In this document: piece after piece, positions 1-10,410 of the stretch
How the letters are laid out: the number at the start of each line of letters is the position of its first letter
Numbering within the stretch: the first letter of the stretch is position 1
DNA from: Auricularia sp. M13
Lineage: Eukaryota > Basidiomycota > Agaricomycetes > Auriculariales > Auriculariaceae
NCBI GenBank assembly: GCA_037042915.1
Contig: CM073200.1
Coordinates: 2,972,832-3,036,831, forward strand
DNA: 64,000 nt
Reading direction: 5' to 3'
The notes under the pieces: model-generated
Seen by the model: only the letters and a program-made list of their open reading frames with translations
What the model was told of the DNA's origin: nothing
The model's database searches: none
Translations under genes and position numbers: made by a program

Positions 1-481
1 ATGCACCTTCAAGATTTTTTTTTGGCCTGAAAAAACTCACACAGGCGCTGTCTCTATGTATGTGGTCAAGTTAAGGTAATTATGAAGAGTAATCGATCTA
101 AGGCCGTCAACATTCTACCTTCGAGGTACATAGCTTCCAATACAGCTTCAGAACTTCGCTGAGGGGCACAAATCATATGAAGTAGGCCCGTAAAAATGCT
201 GTTGTGAATTCGATGGGCAGTCGTCGCAGCTTTACAGGCATCCGGAGGAGCGAAGCCGTTATGAAAGAAGGTGACATTATGCCGCCGTGAAAACAGTGTG
301 AGACAAAATGTTAGGTTTTTATAGGAGCTGCCGTTAGGTAGCGGTAATGTGAGAGAAATGGGGGCGCGAGCAAGAGCGTGATTAGAGGTCGGTTACCAAA
401 GAGGCAATCCTCCCGGAGGCTGTTTGCAAAATCCCATTGGACCGGCATTCGGGCCGAGATTTTTCACTGTTTCAACGGAAG
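1..481. other. Left-edge stretch, no gene seen
   Basis: No convincing coding region, RNA gene or repeat was found here. The sequence is AT-richer than what follows and ends where the first direct repeat of the retroelement begins at 482. Confidence 0.5.
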
Positions 482-578
482 CTAATGGGCTACGTGCCCT
501 CAATCGCAACAAATGAGCTTTTAGCGCGGGTGTACTGGGCCGCGTGCCCCCCGCAGTGTATTGGAGTGGTAGAAGAGC
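482..578 (+). repeat. 97-bp direct repeat B, outer copy
   Basis: Matches 856-952 over its whole length, starting CTAATGGGCTACG and ending AGAAGAGC. It is the terminal B2 unit of the minus-strand element. Confidence 0.9.
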
Positions 579-632
579 GCCGTAAATACACTGGGGTACA
601 TGCAAAGGATGGAGAGATGGGGAGGACGGTGG

Positions 633-855
633 GTAACGCAACGATACGATACGGCGCGGCGAGCGCAAAAACGGATGGAGAGCAAGCGAGGCGCGACGTG
701 CGCTTAAGAAGTGGCCGATGCGCTGTCGGCAGCGATCGGGCTGCAGCGCGATCATCGGGCCGAGGAACGTGCGCATCGGGCGCGGTGCATCGTGCACATT
801 GTTGCAGGTGGGCCGCGTGCCCATTAGACTGCTGAAACATCCTGCTTAATCACGA
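633..855 (+). repeat. 223-bp direct repeat A, internal copy
   Basis: Matches 2468-2691 with one single-base indel, starting GTAACGCAACGATACG and ending TTAATCACGA. It directly abuts the next 97-bp repeat unit at 856. Confidence 0.9.
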
Positions 856-952
856 CTAATGGGCTACGTGCCCTCAATCGCAACAAATGAGCTTTTAGCG
901 CGGGTGTACTGGGCCGCGTGCCCCCCGCAGTGTATTGGAGTGGTAGAAGAGC
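856..952 (+). repeat. 97-bp direct repeat B, internal copy
   Basis: Same unit as 482-578, lying directly against repeat A, so A2 and B1 together form the internal junction expected of split direct repeats. Confidence 0.9.
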
Positions 953-1044
953 TAATAGATGGGGAGTGGTTGGAGAGGCTATAGTGAGAGAGAGGAAAAC
1001 CGAGTGAAAGGAGGTGGAGTGATGTGAGAAACCACGACAAGAAA

Positions 1045-2445
1045 TCACGAGGAAGGTTCGGGGGTGAGGTGCTCGTCGAGAGCTGTGGCATGGTCCACGG
1101 CCGAATGACCAACGTTGTGGCAGATGCTGCAAACGTGCGCATGGCGGCACTGCGGGTGCGCGCAGCGATTGCCGTTGAAATTCTTGCAGATCTGGCCCGA
1201 CGGTCTCCAGCGAAGATTAGACTGCGGGCCAGGGACACTGGTGTTGGCGGTGCCGAAGGCACCCTGGAACGGAGCGAATGAGGGTTGGACGATGGCCGCC
1301 TCAGCGCCGAACGACCCTAGCGTGCGGTCCGCTGTCGAGCGGTGACGGTTCGTGTCTGCAAAAGTAAGATTAGCATGGTTTGCGACCTCGCTCCGGATCG
1401 CGGCATCTGCGGCGATGACGCGAGCGTGATGATCCTTGTGCGTGGAACGGAAGAGGTCGCCGATGAATTGCCGGTATGTGTCGAGCTCGGACTGGCGATG
1501 GGGATAGGCAAAGAGCACCGCAGCGCACCAGTCGTCAAACGCGTTCTGCCAGTCGGATTGATCGGCGACGACTTTGATGAGCTCTGGGGCATTGAGCATG
1601 ATGGAAACATTGTCGTTGAGGCGGTGCGAGGTACCGTCACTCGCGCGTGTGGCGAATCTGCGCGCGAGGATCTTGCCGAAATCAATGAATCGGTCGGCGA
1701 GGATGCCTTCCCAGAGGTCGTCGGGGAACGGTGGGGCGAAACCGATAAGCAGGAGGTCGCGTTTGGCGCGCTTGAGATCCGCTAAGTAGTTGTCGCGGAT
1801 TCGGAGGGTTTCGCGGACGCCGGGTGCGAGAGTGCCGAACGTGCGGGCGTGTCTGAAGCCGGCAGAACTGCGCTTGTATGGGCGCCTGTCGTCATCGTCG
1901 GGGTCAGAGTCGTCATCGGAGGATGCCCCGGCGTCTGCGAGCGCACGCGTGCGCTTGCGAAGCTCGTCAAGGCGAGGCGGCGGTATCGGATTTCCGCCTC
2001 CAACACCGAGAGCCGCAGCGCGAGCTGCTCCTTCCTGCGCGGCACGACTCTTGTGGAAGTCGTGGTTGTCCATGCGGGCGAGGAACTCGTCGAAACCGAA
2101 CATGGGTAGCTTGCCTCTTTGGAGGTACTGCATGCATTTGCCGATGGCGACGGCCTTGGTGAACTTGCCGGCGCAATAGTCGTCAACCGTTTGCATACAG
2201 CCTTTGAGGGCGTCTTGCTCGGCCGTTGAAAGACCGGTGGCTGCTGTCGCGGCTGATGTTGCTGCTGCCGCTGCGATGGCTGCGCTTGCGGGATTGCTCG
2301 AGACTGCTGGTGCGGCTGGAACCGGGGCGGTGGCGCCGAGCCCTGCGCTCGCGGGACCAGTGGCTGTCGAAGGGACGCCCGGAACGGATAAGGCTGGAAC
2401 CGTGGGCTGGCCGGCTGGCTGCGCTGACGGTGGTGCATCGGGCAT
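1045..2445 (-). CDS. Gag-like protein with CCCH zinc finger (Ngaro-type ORF1)
   Basis: A 466-residue product from the first ATG (2445) of a longer open frame that extends into repeat A. The N-terminal ~120 residues are Ala/Pro/Ser-rich and low in complexity; a middle part (~190-400) is alpha-helical in composition. Near the C-terminus is a C-x7-C-x4-C-x3-H finger (CKNFNGNRC..CRHAH) followed at once by a C-x2-C-x4-H-x4-H knuckle (CSICHNVGH). Such C-terminal fingers are common in basidiomycete retroelement gag-like proteins, where they would bind the element RNA. No polymerase, protease or recombinase domain is present. The frame is open throughout, so translation may still be possible. Function is inferred from the fingers and the flanking repeats only. 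Confidence 0.65.
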   Translation of the reverse strand: MPDAPPSAQPAGQPTVPALSVPGVPSTATGPASAGLGATAPVPAAPAVSSNPASAAIAAAAATSAATAATGLSTAEQDALKGCMQTVDDYCAGKFTKAVAIGKCMQYLQRGKLPMFGFDEFLARMDNHDFHKSRAAQEGAARAAALGVGGGNPIPPPRLDELRKRTRALADAGASSDDDSDPDDDDRRPYKRSSAGFRHARTFGTLAPGVRETLRIRDNYLADLKRAKRDLLLIGFAPPFPDDLWEGILADRFIDFGKILARRFATRASDGTSHRLNDNVSIMLNAPELIKVVADQSDWQNAFDDWCAAVLFAYPHRQSELDTYRQFIGDLFRSTHKDHHARVIAADAAIRSEVANHANLTFADTNRHRSTADRTLGSFGAEAAIVQPSFAPFQGAFGTANTSVPGPQSNLRWRPSGQICKNFNGNRCAHPQCRHAHVCSICHNVGHSAVDHATALDEHLTPEPSS

Positions 2446-2467
2446 TCCGAGAGGAATAGAAGAAGTA

Positions 2468-2691
2468 GTAACGCAACGATACGATACGGCGCGGCGAGCG
2501 CAAAAACGGATGGAGAGCAAGCGAGGCGCGACGTGCGCTTAAGAAGTGGCCGATGCGCTGTCGGCAGCGATCGGGCTGCAGCGCGATCATCGGGCCGAGG
2601 GAACGTGCGCATCGGGCGCGGTGCATCGTGCACATTGTTGCAGGTGGGCCGCGTGCCCATTAGACTGCTGAAACATCCTGCTTAATCACGA
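2468..2691 (+). repeat. 224-bp direct repeat A, outer copy
   Basis: Matches 633-855 apart from one extra G. It bounds the element at its 5' side when read on the minus strand. Confidence 0.9.
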
Positions 2692-4509
2692 ACACCCTCA
2701 GGAAAACCGAATTACCTTATCAGGTAAGACTTCGTCTAACCTAATAAGGAGTCGGTGATCTCGCCGTTCGACGCAGAATGCAATGACAGCCGTTTATTGA
2801 CGCTATCTACCGAGGTACGTACAGCCCTTCCTATCCGCATTGCGCGCCGACCAGGGCATCGCACACCGCGCCGCGGGAAGCACGGAATACGCGCGAACGG
2901 GTCGGGGGGCGTCATGCTCGCCGCTCCGTTCGACCGCCGATATCCTCGCCCGTTTCGCGCGCTGCTGGCGTCGTCACAGGCCCCTCGCAATCGTCCAACG
3001 CCCGTGACGCGCACAGAGCAGCCGTTCGCGCACCGCGCTCGTATCGGACGCCCGACGTGTGTGCGGACGCATCGCGCGTCGTCCTCGCGATTCGCGTCGC
3101 CCACCGCTTTTTTCGCGTTGCTGACACGGCCGTAGGTTCTGACTCGTCGTCCCGCGGCTTTGGCGTGCACCACCGGGCGAGCTGCGGGCCGTGCTCGTCG
3201 GGGACTTGCCATGGTCGACCGATGCGGCTGACAACGTATAGGTACGCTGCGCAACCTTCGCGACGCCTTTCGATCGTAGCTGACCGTATCGTCGTCCAGT
3301 CCGAATGCCCGAACGCATATTGCCCGCTAAACCACGGTACGTCGCTCATTTGTTGTTTTCCAGCCGTGACTGACCGCCGATCGCAGATGTCGAGCACGCC
3401 TCCGTCGTGCGCACCGTGTCGTTCTGACTGCCGCGCGTGATGGCCAATCCGCGTGCTTCCGTTTCGCCTGCCCTCGCACGTCTGCCGTTCGATGGCACCT
3501 ACTCATCTTTGCGTCAATACGATCCATCGCAAGCTCACACGCTCACGGCACGTACCTCGCGCGTTTTCTGCCAATCGGACATTGCTGACGAGCGCCGCCA
3601 TGTAGTCCAATTCCGTGCGAGCCGTTCTGCAGCTGCATGATGGTGAGTCGGCCGTCGTCTGCGATGCCTGCCCGCGGACTGACCTCCATCGTAGACCTGA
3701 GGCGCCGCCTTCCGCCCGTTGTGCACCTTGCCCGAAGCGCGCACGTCGTGCAGAGTGCCGTGCATGACGCGAGCGCAACGTGGCGCCCGTGAATCGTGCC
3801 GGTATGCGGTTCGAGAGGACACTTGCACATCGGTACGCAGACTTGCGTTATTGCGCGCGTTCGACTGGCTGACCCGCGCCGCAGGATAGGCACAGCGTCC
3901 GGTTGATCTTTTTCTGCATTGGACACGCACGTCAAACGTCTACGCTCGCGGAAAAAGGTGGTACGTACGAGTCATCGCATTTTGACCGTTCCCGTCGTTG
4001 CGTGTTGACAGCTCGCACTCAGCGACGGATCCGAGCTCCTCGAGCCCGCGTTGCGCGGAACGTATCATCGAAATGGCGTCGACGCCGTGGGTGACGAGGG
4101 CGGAGTCGCTTGACCACGCCGACTTTTGACAAAATCGACGCCGCCGAGTCGGCGCGACTTCGAGAAGCCGCGGGGCAGTGGGACAGACTCGTCGTCGTCA
4201 AAGATGCCGGCCGAGTCGACCACGACGTTGTCCGAGCTTTGTGTGTACGGGCGAAAGGGAGTCGGCCGGGGACGGGCACCGAAGAGAGTCTGAACGACGG
4301 CGGCGATGGGAATTTGAATGCCACATTGTAGCATTTCCCGCGTAACGTCTGGGGGGATGGCTTTCTTGTGCCAATTTTGTACGCTTGGTCGCTAGTAATC
4401 TGATAATAATATACGAGTTCAGTGCAAATTCCAAACATCGCGGATAACTCGAAGGCAAACCACGCAAATCTCCACGAATTGGTCTCTGCTTGTTTTGATG
4501 CATGATGTC
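2692..4509. other. Gene-poor stretch with no recognised feature
   Basis: Several open frames overlap on both strands but none shows a known domain, a credible exon structure or codon pattern. The part near 4019-4509 lies just beyond the Hsp70 remnant and may hold further decayed coding sequence, which I could not identify. Confidence 0.4.
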
Positions 4510-5089
<580 letters not shown>

Positions 5090-5414
5090 TCAGACTCGAG
5101 CACGACGCGGGGTACGACGGGTAACATATCATGAAAAATGCGTGAGATCTGTTATTTTGCTCGCGTCGCAAGATGGCCTACACCGTGCGCGGCGCGGGCG
5201 TCTGGGCGGCATCCAAGGATGTTGCGAGCTCGTCGACGCTGGCGTCTGCGAGCGCGCACGGACAGAAAAAAGCGTCGAGGGGCACGCGCGCGACGTGGAC
5301 TTGGGCAAGCAGTACTAGACGGAAGTGGTTCGGCGCGAATCCCGGCGAGGCGGCGGGCCAAACAAAGAAGTCTTGCACTTGCATTTGCACGTCCGAATCA
5401 ACTTTCGACATCAC

Positions 5415-5815
5415 TTTCTTTCTTGCGCGCTAGCCTGCGATCGTTCGTGGTGATCCCGTACATTAACATGAGCTCGCGTTGTATGAGCGACTGGACCGTG
5501 GACTGCGCGCCGAGCTTCAGTAACGTGGTTCAGAGCAGCGAGTATCCCAGGACTCACCACCATGTCCTTGCCAGTGAACGCGCGTGGATACGGGATGCAG
5601 CCCTTGACGTGCATGGCGCGGGGCACGTCGTCGCGCACCTTGACCGCGATATGCGACAAGAACTGCAGGTTGAGGAAGCGGGCCTCGTCGTCGTCGCCGT
5701 TCAGCCCGTCGTCGTCGTCGTCCCTCCTGCTGCTGCCGCAGCGCGGCCATCGTGCGCTCCCAGTCGGCGCCACGCGCAGTCCGCTCGACGGCCGGCGCGG
5801 CGGCTGCGACTGCGA
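5415..5815 (-). pseudogene. RhoGEF (Rom2-like) fragment with DEP domain
   Basis: Two minus-strand exons read as the DEP region of a fungal Rho1 exchange factor. The first ends with FLNLQFLSHIAVKV and PYPRAFTGKDMV at 5558; a canonical intron (GTGAGTCC..GCGCAG, ~5557-5503) follows; the second starts STVQSLIQREL and continues YGITTNDRRLARK to ~5420, where similarity stops. Known Rom2-type proteins continue with the rest of DEP, then RhoGEF, PH and CNH domains, none of which follows. Upstream, similarity fades before the repeat end at 5881. A separate RhoGEF CNH fragment lies at 31280-31811. The shard is truncated at both ends. Confidence 0.75.
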
Positions 5816-5880
5816 CACTAAGCTTTGGCGGGGGCGCGCGGTCGGCTGGCGGTCGGCGCTGCGTCGCCTGGCGCGGATAT

Positions 5881-5990
5881 CCTAAGGATGCACTTTCTGG
5901 GGCAACCCCCCCAAGTAAGAGGGGCCCCTGTAAAGAGGTACCCCATGCTTGAGGGTGCCCAGTTCTACTGGTGCCCATGTGATACCACTA
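5881..5990 (+). repeat. GGGGCCCC-rich repeat, copy A (sharp left end)
   Basis: Begins CCTAAGGATGCACTTTCTGGGG and continues with alternating GGGGCCCC, GGTACCCC and GGGTGCCC blocks. The start matches the reverse complement of 19765-19786 (CCTAAGGCATCACTTTCTGGGG). The right end could not be fixed. Confidence 0.55.
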
Positions 5991-6020
5991 TTGGTGCTGA
6001 GCGGGCAACAGCGGACAGCT

Positions 6021-6095
6021 GTGCAAGAAGCCCGGAGCTAGTGCGAGAAGCCCGGAGGTGGTGCAAGAAGCCTCAGTGCAAGAATCCCGGAAGCA
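6021..6095 (+). repeat. 20-bp minisatellite, about 3.75 units
   Basis: Units GTGCAAGAAGCCCGGAGCTA, then GTGCGAGAAGCCCGGAGGTG, a shortened 15-nt unit and GTGCAAGAATCCCGGAAGCA, head to tail. It lies between copy A of the GGGGCCCC repeat and the next gene and has no evident function. Confidence 0.8.
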
Positions 6096-6348
6096 AACTG
6101 CGGAACAGCGTCGGAACCCGCCAAGTCATGAGTACCACTGAGCACACCGAGCTAAGTCGTTTGCTTTGCCACTTGGCATAGCTCATCCATGGGATGACTT
6201 GAACTTAAGTTAAGAGTTTGCACACCTTTCAAGACTTACTGGCAAGACTTAAGTGTAAAGACGTACCATTGACTGAGCGGGAAGAGTTCAAACTACCTTC
6301 AAACAATCAGGTCGAGAACATATCAAAGTATTACAGGTGCAAGCGAGA

Positions 6349-7057
6349 TCAAGACATTTCGACATCTTCGGAGTGTTCAGGATGCTCTAGTGGCACCATG
6401 GCCTGACGAAACAGGTAGTCCACATGAGTCTGCGCGTAAGCCCGCCAGACTTCCTTCTCAAACGCGAGGAACTCGGCTTCACCGGGGAAAACAGCGGGCG
6501 GCGACGTGATTGAGACGCGGGGCCAGGTGGAAACCAAAGCATGGAATGCAAGCAACGAGTCGATGCGGAGAGTCCACTCCGGCGCGGTCAGCGGGCTCGC
6601 CGTCGTTGGCACAAAACTATTTGAGCCCCAGATCTTGAAGATCATCTCCTGGCGCTCCATGTTCGACTGTGCGTTGAGCTTGACGTCGTCGCGATAAAGT
6701 AAACGCAGCTTGTCGTCAAGCAGGGCGAGCTCCAGCCGGAACGACAGCTCCGTTACGTCCCAGGCAATGAGGGCACGCTCCTTGTCGGACGGCCAGCAAT
6801 ATGCACGACTGGCTTCCACATCGTCCGGCGGATCATATGGCGTGAGCTCCTTGTCGTTGAACATCATGATGCGCTGCGGCTTGAGCGCGTCGCGCACCGT
6901 CGACACAAGAGATGACGACGAGCGCGGTACGGAACCCAAAGGCGCAGATGACACACTCGATGACCCGGATGACGCTTGCGCTGTCGAGGAAGACGCAGTG
7001 ACGATGGTGTTCATGACCGGCACCTGCGCCTGCGTAGGATTTGATTGGGAGGGCGGC

Positions 7058-7093
<36 letters not shown>

Positions 7094-10000
7094 ACGAGCT
7101 GATCTGCTCGAGGAACTGGAAGCCGACGCGGCGCGGTGGGGAAGAAGAAGTTATAATCCTCCTCGTCAAGATCCCACCTCAGTTTTGACAAACACCCCAC
7201 AGGGCCGAGCGGCTCCATAGGAACCTGCACTCTGAGAAGAATTAGCGAGCTGACACCCAACAGACAATCGATATAACTCACCTGTGGTTGAACGACTGAC
7301 GGTGCCAGAGCCGCAGCTGGATGGTATTCCCATCCTGCGTACCATGGATATACTTCTGCACGCTTCGTTGCCCACCCCACTCAAACAAACGCAAGGGCTG
7401 CGTCAGTCGTTGACCATGCAGGCTGCCTTCGGACACCGCTGGAGATTCCTGGAAGACGATACACCAGCCGCGGTCATAATCCCACCACACATCTGCATCC
7501 TCGTTATCCTCAAAGTACTCCTTGCGCTTCTTCTCGCCCGCAACAACAAAATGCAGTGGTTCGTTGGGTTCGGTATCGGTCTCGACGAACCAGGTGAACT
7601 TGCTGAGGGCGCGCAGCTTGTTGCGAGCCGTATTACGCCACGCGGAGGGCTCATAGAGGTAACGCTGCTCTTCACGTGCGAGAGGCGGTTCAAGTGGCTC
7701 AGTCTCTGGCACGAAACAGCGATGCTTGAGGCTCTCGTCCTGAGCGTTGCCGTGAACGGGAGTCATGTCAATGTCATCGTCCGACATGACGTCCTCGAAT
7801 GGCGACGCGTTACGCGAAGTCGGCGCGGTAGAAGGCGGCGCAGTAGGAGGAAGTCGCGACGCAAGCGAGCTGGGAGTCGTTGAAGTAGACACAGCGGACT
7901 GGGCTGACGAGTTCGCTGCATCGCCCGTTACTCGCGGTGCAAGGCTTGCGGGAACGCTGTCATGAAGGACATCGAGCGTGGAATTGTCGACTTCCATGAC
8001 CTCTGGAAGCGACACAGCAGATAGGCCGAGTTGCCGGGCGAAGAGAACCTGGTCTTTCTCGTCGAGGTGGTTGGTAAGAATTCTCTTCCAGTGAACCGCG
8101 GAGAAAGTCTGAAAGTCGCCGGGAGCACAGCTGCTCAAAGCATAGAGCAAACGTGGGCGCAGCATGACATACGAAGCGAAAATGGTTGTGAGATTCATCG
8201 GGACTTTGGACCCCTCCCCAGCGAAATGGGCAGCGACGGGCGAAGCAAAGTACCCGGTTAGATGCTCGACGCCTGGCACTGGATATTGTGCGGCCGTCCT
8301 CAGTTCCCGGACGCGAGTCGGATCGAGTTTGATCGACGAGACGACGTCCAAGGCGACCTTCCAATGCTTCGGCCACCATGAGGGATAAGTCTTCAACAGC
8401 CGCTGCATTGGGAACCTCGGCAGTTTGAGCGCCTCAGCCCTGCTGCTGGCCTGCTTGGACTTCTTTGCCGCCGGCTGGTCCTTGTGTCCATGATCAACTA
8501 CTATGGGTAAGTCACGGCGACAGGTCCGAATTTGAAGATCGCACCTGCGTTTCCGAGGATTATCTGGCAGACGGACAGCCGATTCGCTTGCGCCTACAAA
8601 AAATCAGCATACACACGATAAACCGAGCCAGACTCGCACCTGACGCATGGTAAGGAATGTCCTGTGCGCCGAAGTCGTTGTCCTGTTCGTTGAAGTCGAA
8701 ATTGTTGGTGGGGAACGAGCGCGTCTCATACGTCGAAGATAGGTAAGCCGGGCGATGTCCTGGCTCCTCGTTGTATGCACGAGTTTCGCAGACAAACGGC
8801 GTGATGTCGATACGGTCCTCGTCGCCTCCCGCAAGCCAGACGTTGCCCAAGTCGTCGCGCGGGCGCACCAACCATACAGGAACACCGAACTGGGCGTAAT
8901 GAGCAGCGACAGCTTCGTCGTCTGTGAAGACACCGCGGGCGGGCTGGCGATTTTGTTTCATACGCAGATCGCATGGCAACGGGAAAATTCGGCTGCTGGA
9001 CCTCTGCGACCACTTGGTAAGCCAATTGTTGAACTTCATGTAGTCGATCCAGCCCTTGATCTCCGCTACGGCCCGCTGCCACGAAGCCAGAGTCTCGCGC
9101 AAGTCCCGCTTGGACAGTTGCTGGTTGAAAAAGAACCGCATTGCAGCACGTCCCGCTGTTCTGCTTCGAAAGGCCGATGCACCAGATGAGACGGCCCGAG
9201 TCCCAGGTCCTCGATGGACTTGAAGACTTCCTCCCAGGTTTTCTGCATTGCAGCTTTAAGGGCAGGTTTCGGCGCGAAGGAGATGTCGAAGTCATATGAG
9301 CAGAAATCGCGCTCAAAGTCGGGAATATAGAACTGCATCGGCTTGTGGATGGAGCTGTGCTCGAGTTCTTCTACATGACCATGCAATTCAGTCGAGATGA
9401 ACGCCATGTGCCACTTCCCAATAGCGTGCCACGTCGGGAAGCGTGATTCTTCTTGCACGCCGTAGCGGCCGTCAATGCGCATGACGGGTTTAGTGACTGG
9501 CGGCAAAGGGGGGATGTAATTGACATTCGTCACGACACGTATCGCAGCCGCATAGCCTGGCGGTGGATCCAGGTCCGCGTACTTCCACCAGCGATGGTGG
9601 CGCATGAGTTTCGGGGCCGTGGGGTCAGCGGCATAGAGCTCTCTGCTGAGACGCTGAGGCATAACGACATCCAGTATGTTGTGCGAACGTGGGAAGTTCT
9701 GCAAGAACTCGTCGCGGTTGTGCTTATCGAACAATCGAACGTAGAGGTCCTCGTTCTTGCGCAGCGTGAGCCACTGGACGGCCTGCTTGTGCCAGAGTTT
9801 CATGGATGCGAACCATGCCTCCTCGTCGTCCGTCTGATCAGGCACGATCCTCGTGAGCGGGTTGGGCGATTGTTCGCGGAGGACTGGCAGGATCCATTCG
9901 CGGAACTCATTGTTCACAGGCAACTTCGGTCGTGGAGGAGAGGGATGATAACCGAGGTAGAATCGACCGCGCACAGAATGTGGTGCGCGCATGTGCTTCC

Positions 10001-10410
10001 GCTCTGCCGCCATGTCCCGTTCGAGGTGCAGACACTCGATGAAGAAGTCGACCCAGAGCTCAACCTGTTCGTACGCCGGCGAGGCATCCGGGTCCTCCGA
10101 TCGGAAGAGAAGCTGAGAGGCGTTGAATCTAGACTCATCAGTGAGTTCATATCTTGGCTGGGAGCCAGTGACTTACGGTTCTTGAACCGTCGGGGGAGGA
10201 GAAGGGGGGGGAATGGGCCCAGTATTCTGCACTGGAGAGAATCAGACACGCGCTGGACCCAACAACAGAGCGCGGACTCACGGTCCAAGACGAGCGTCTT
10301 CGTAGACTTTCTTCCAAGCGTCGGGAATTCGTGCCAATCGACTAGAGGCCGGCTGCGGGGTGCTTCGTCCACAGTGTCCGATGTAGTACTGTCTACTGTA
10401 AGCATCATGG
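6349..10410 (-). CDS. Large uncharacterised protein, frame break near 9140
   Basis: A multi-exon minus-strand gene of roughly 1,100-1,200 residues; I do not recognise a named domain. Exons join cleanly over introns near 10290-10240, 10190-10140, 8640-8597, 8547-8505 and 7277-7227. Readable blocks include FFIECLHLERDMAAERKH, a basic middle part, AHYAQFGVPVWLVRP (the kind of segment seen in multicopy Agaricomycete hypothetical proteins), and a C-terminal half with a run of about 14 prolines (~7100-7050) ending HSEDVEMS. Near 9140 the frame ending SIEDLGLGPSHLVHRP must shift to the frame starting MRFFFNQQLSKRDLRE: either a 1-2 nt frameshift or an unusually short 29-nt intron (GTGCTGC..AACCAG). 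The start codon is not settled (~10.41 kb). It may be a decaying member of an element-associated family. Confidence 0.5.

Larger units (their letters stand above)
482..2691 (-). mobile_element. Non-autonomous Ngaro/DIRS-like retroelement with split direct repeats
   Basis: Read on the minus strand the order is A1 (2691-2468), an internal region with one gag-like ORF, B1 (952-856), A2 (855-633) and B2 (578-482). A1 and A2 are nearly identical (224 and 223 nt, one extra G in A1); B1 and B2 are 97 nt each. This A1-ORF-B1-A2-B2 layout is the known hallmark of Ngaro/DIRS-group tyrosine-recombinase retrotransposons and differs from LTR elements. A 54-nt segment (579-632) separates A2 and B2, which usually abut. 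The internal region is only ~1.5 kb and shows no reverse transcriptase, RNase H or tyrosine recombinase, so the copy should depend on a full-length relative. Family assignment is inference from architecture. Confidence 0.75.

Noticed and set aside
9112-9140. 29-nt ultra-short intron in the large orphan gene
   Set aside because: It would restore the frame, but fungal introns are rarely under 40 nt and it would remove MRFFFNQQ, which looks genuine; a frameshift is the simpler reading.
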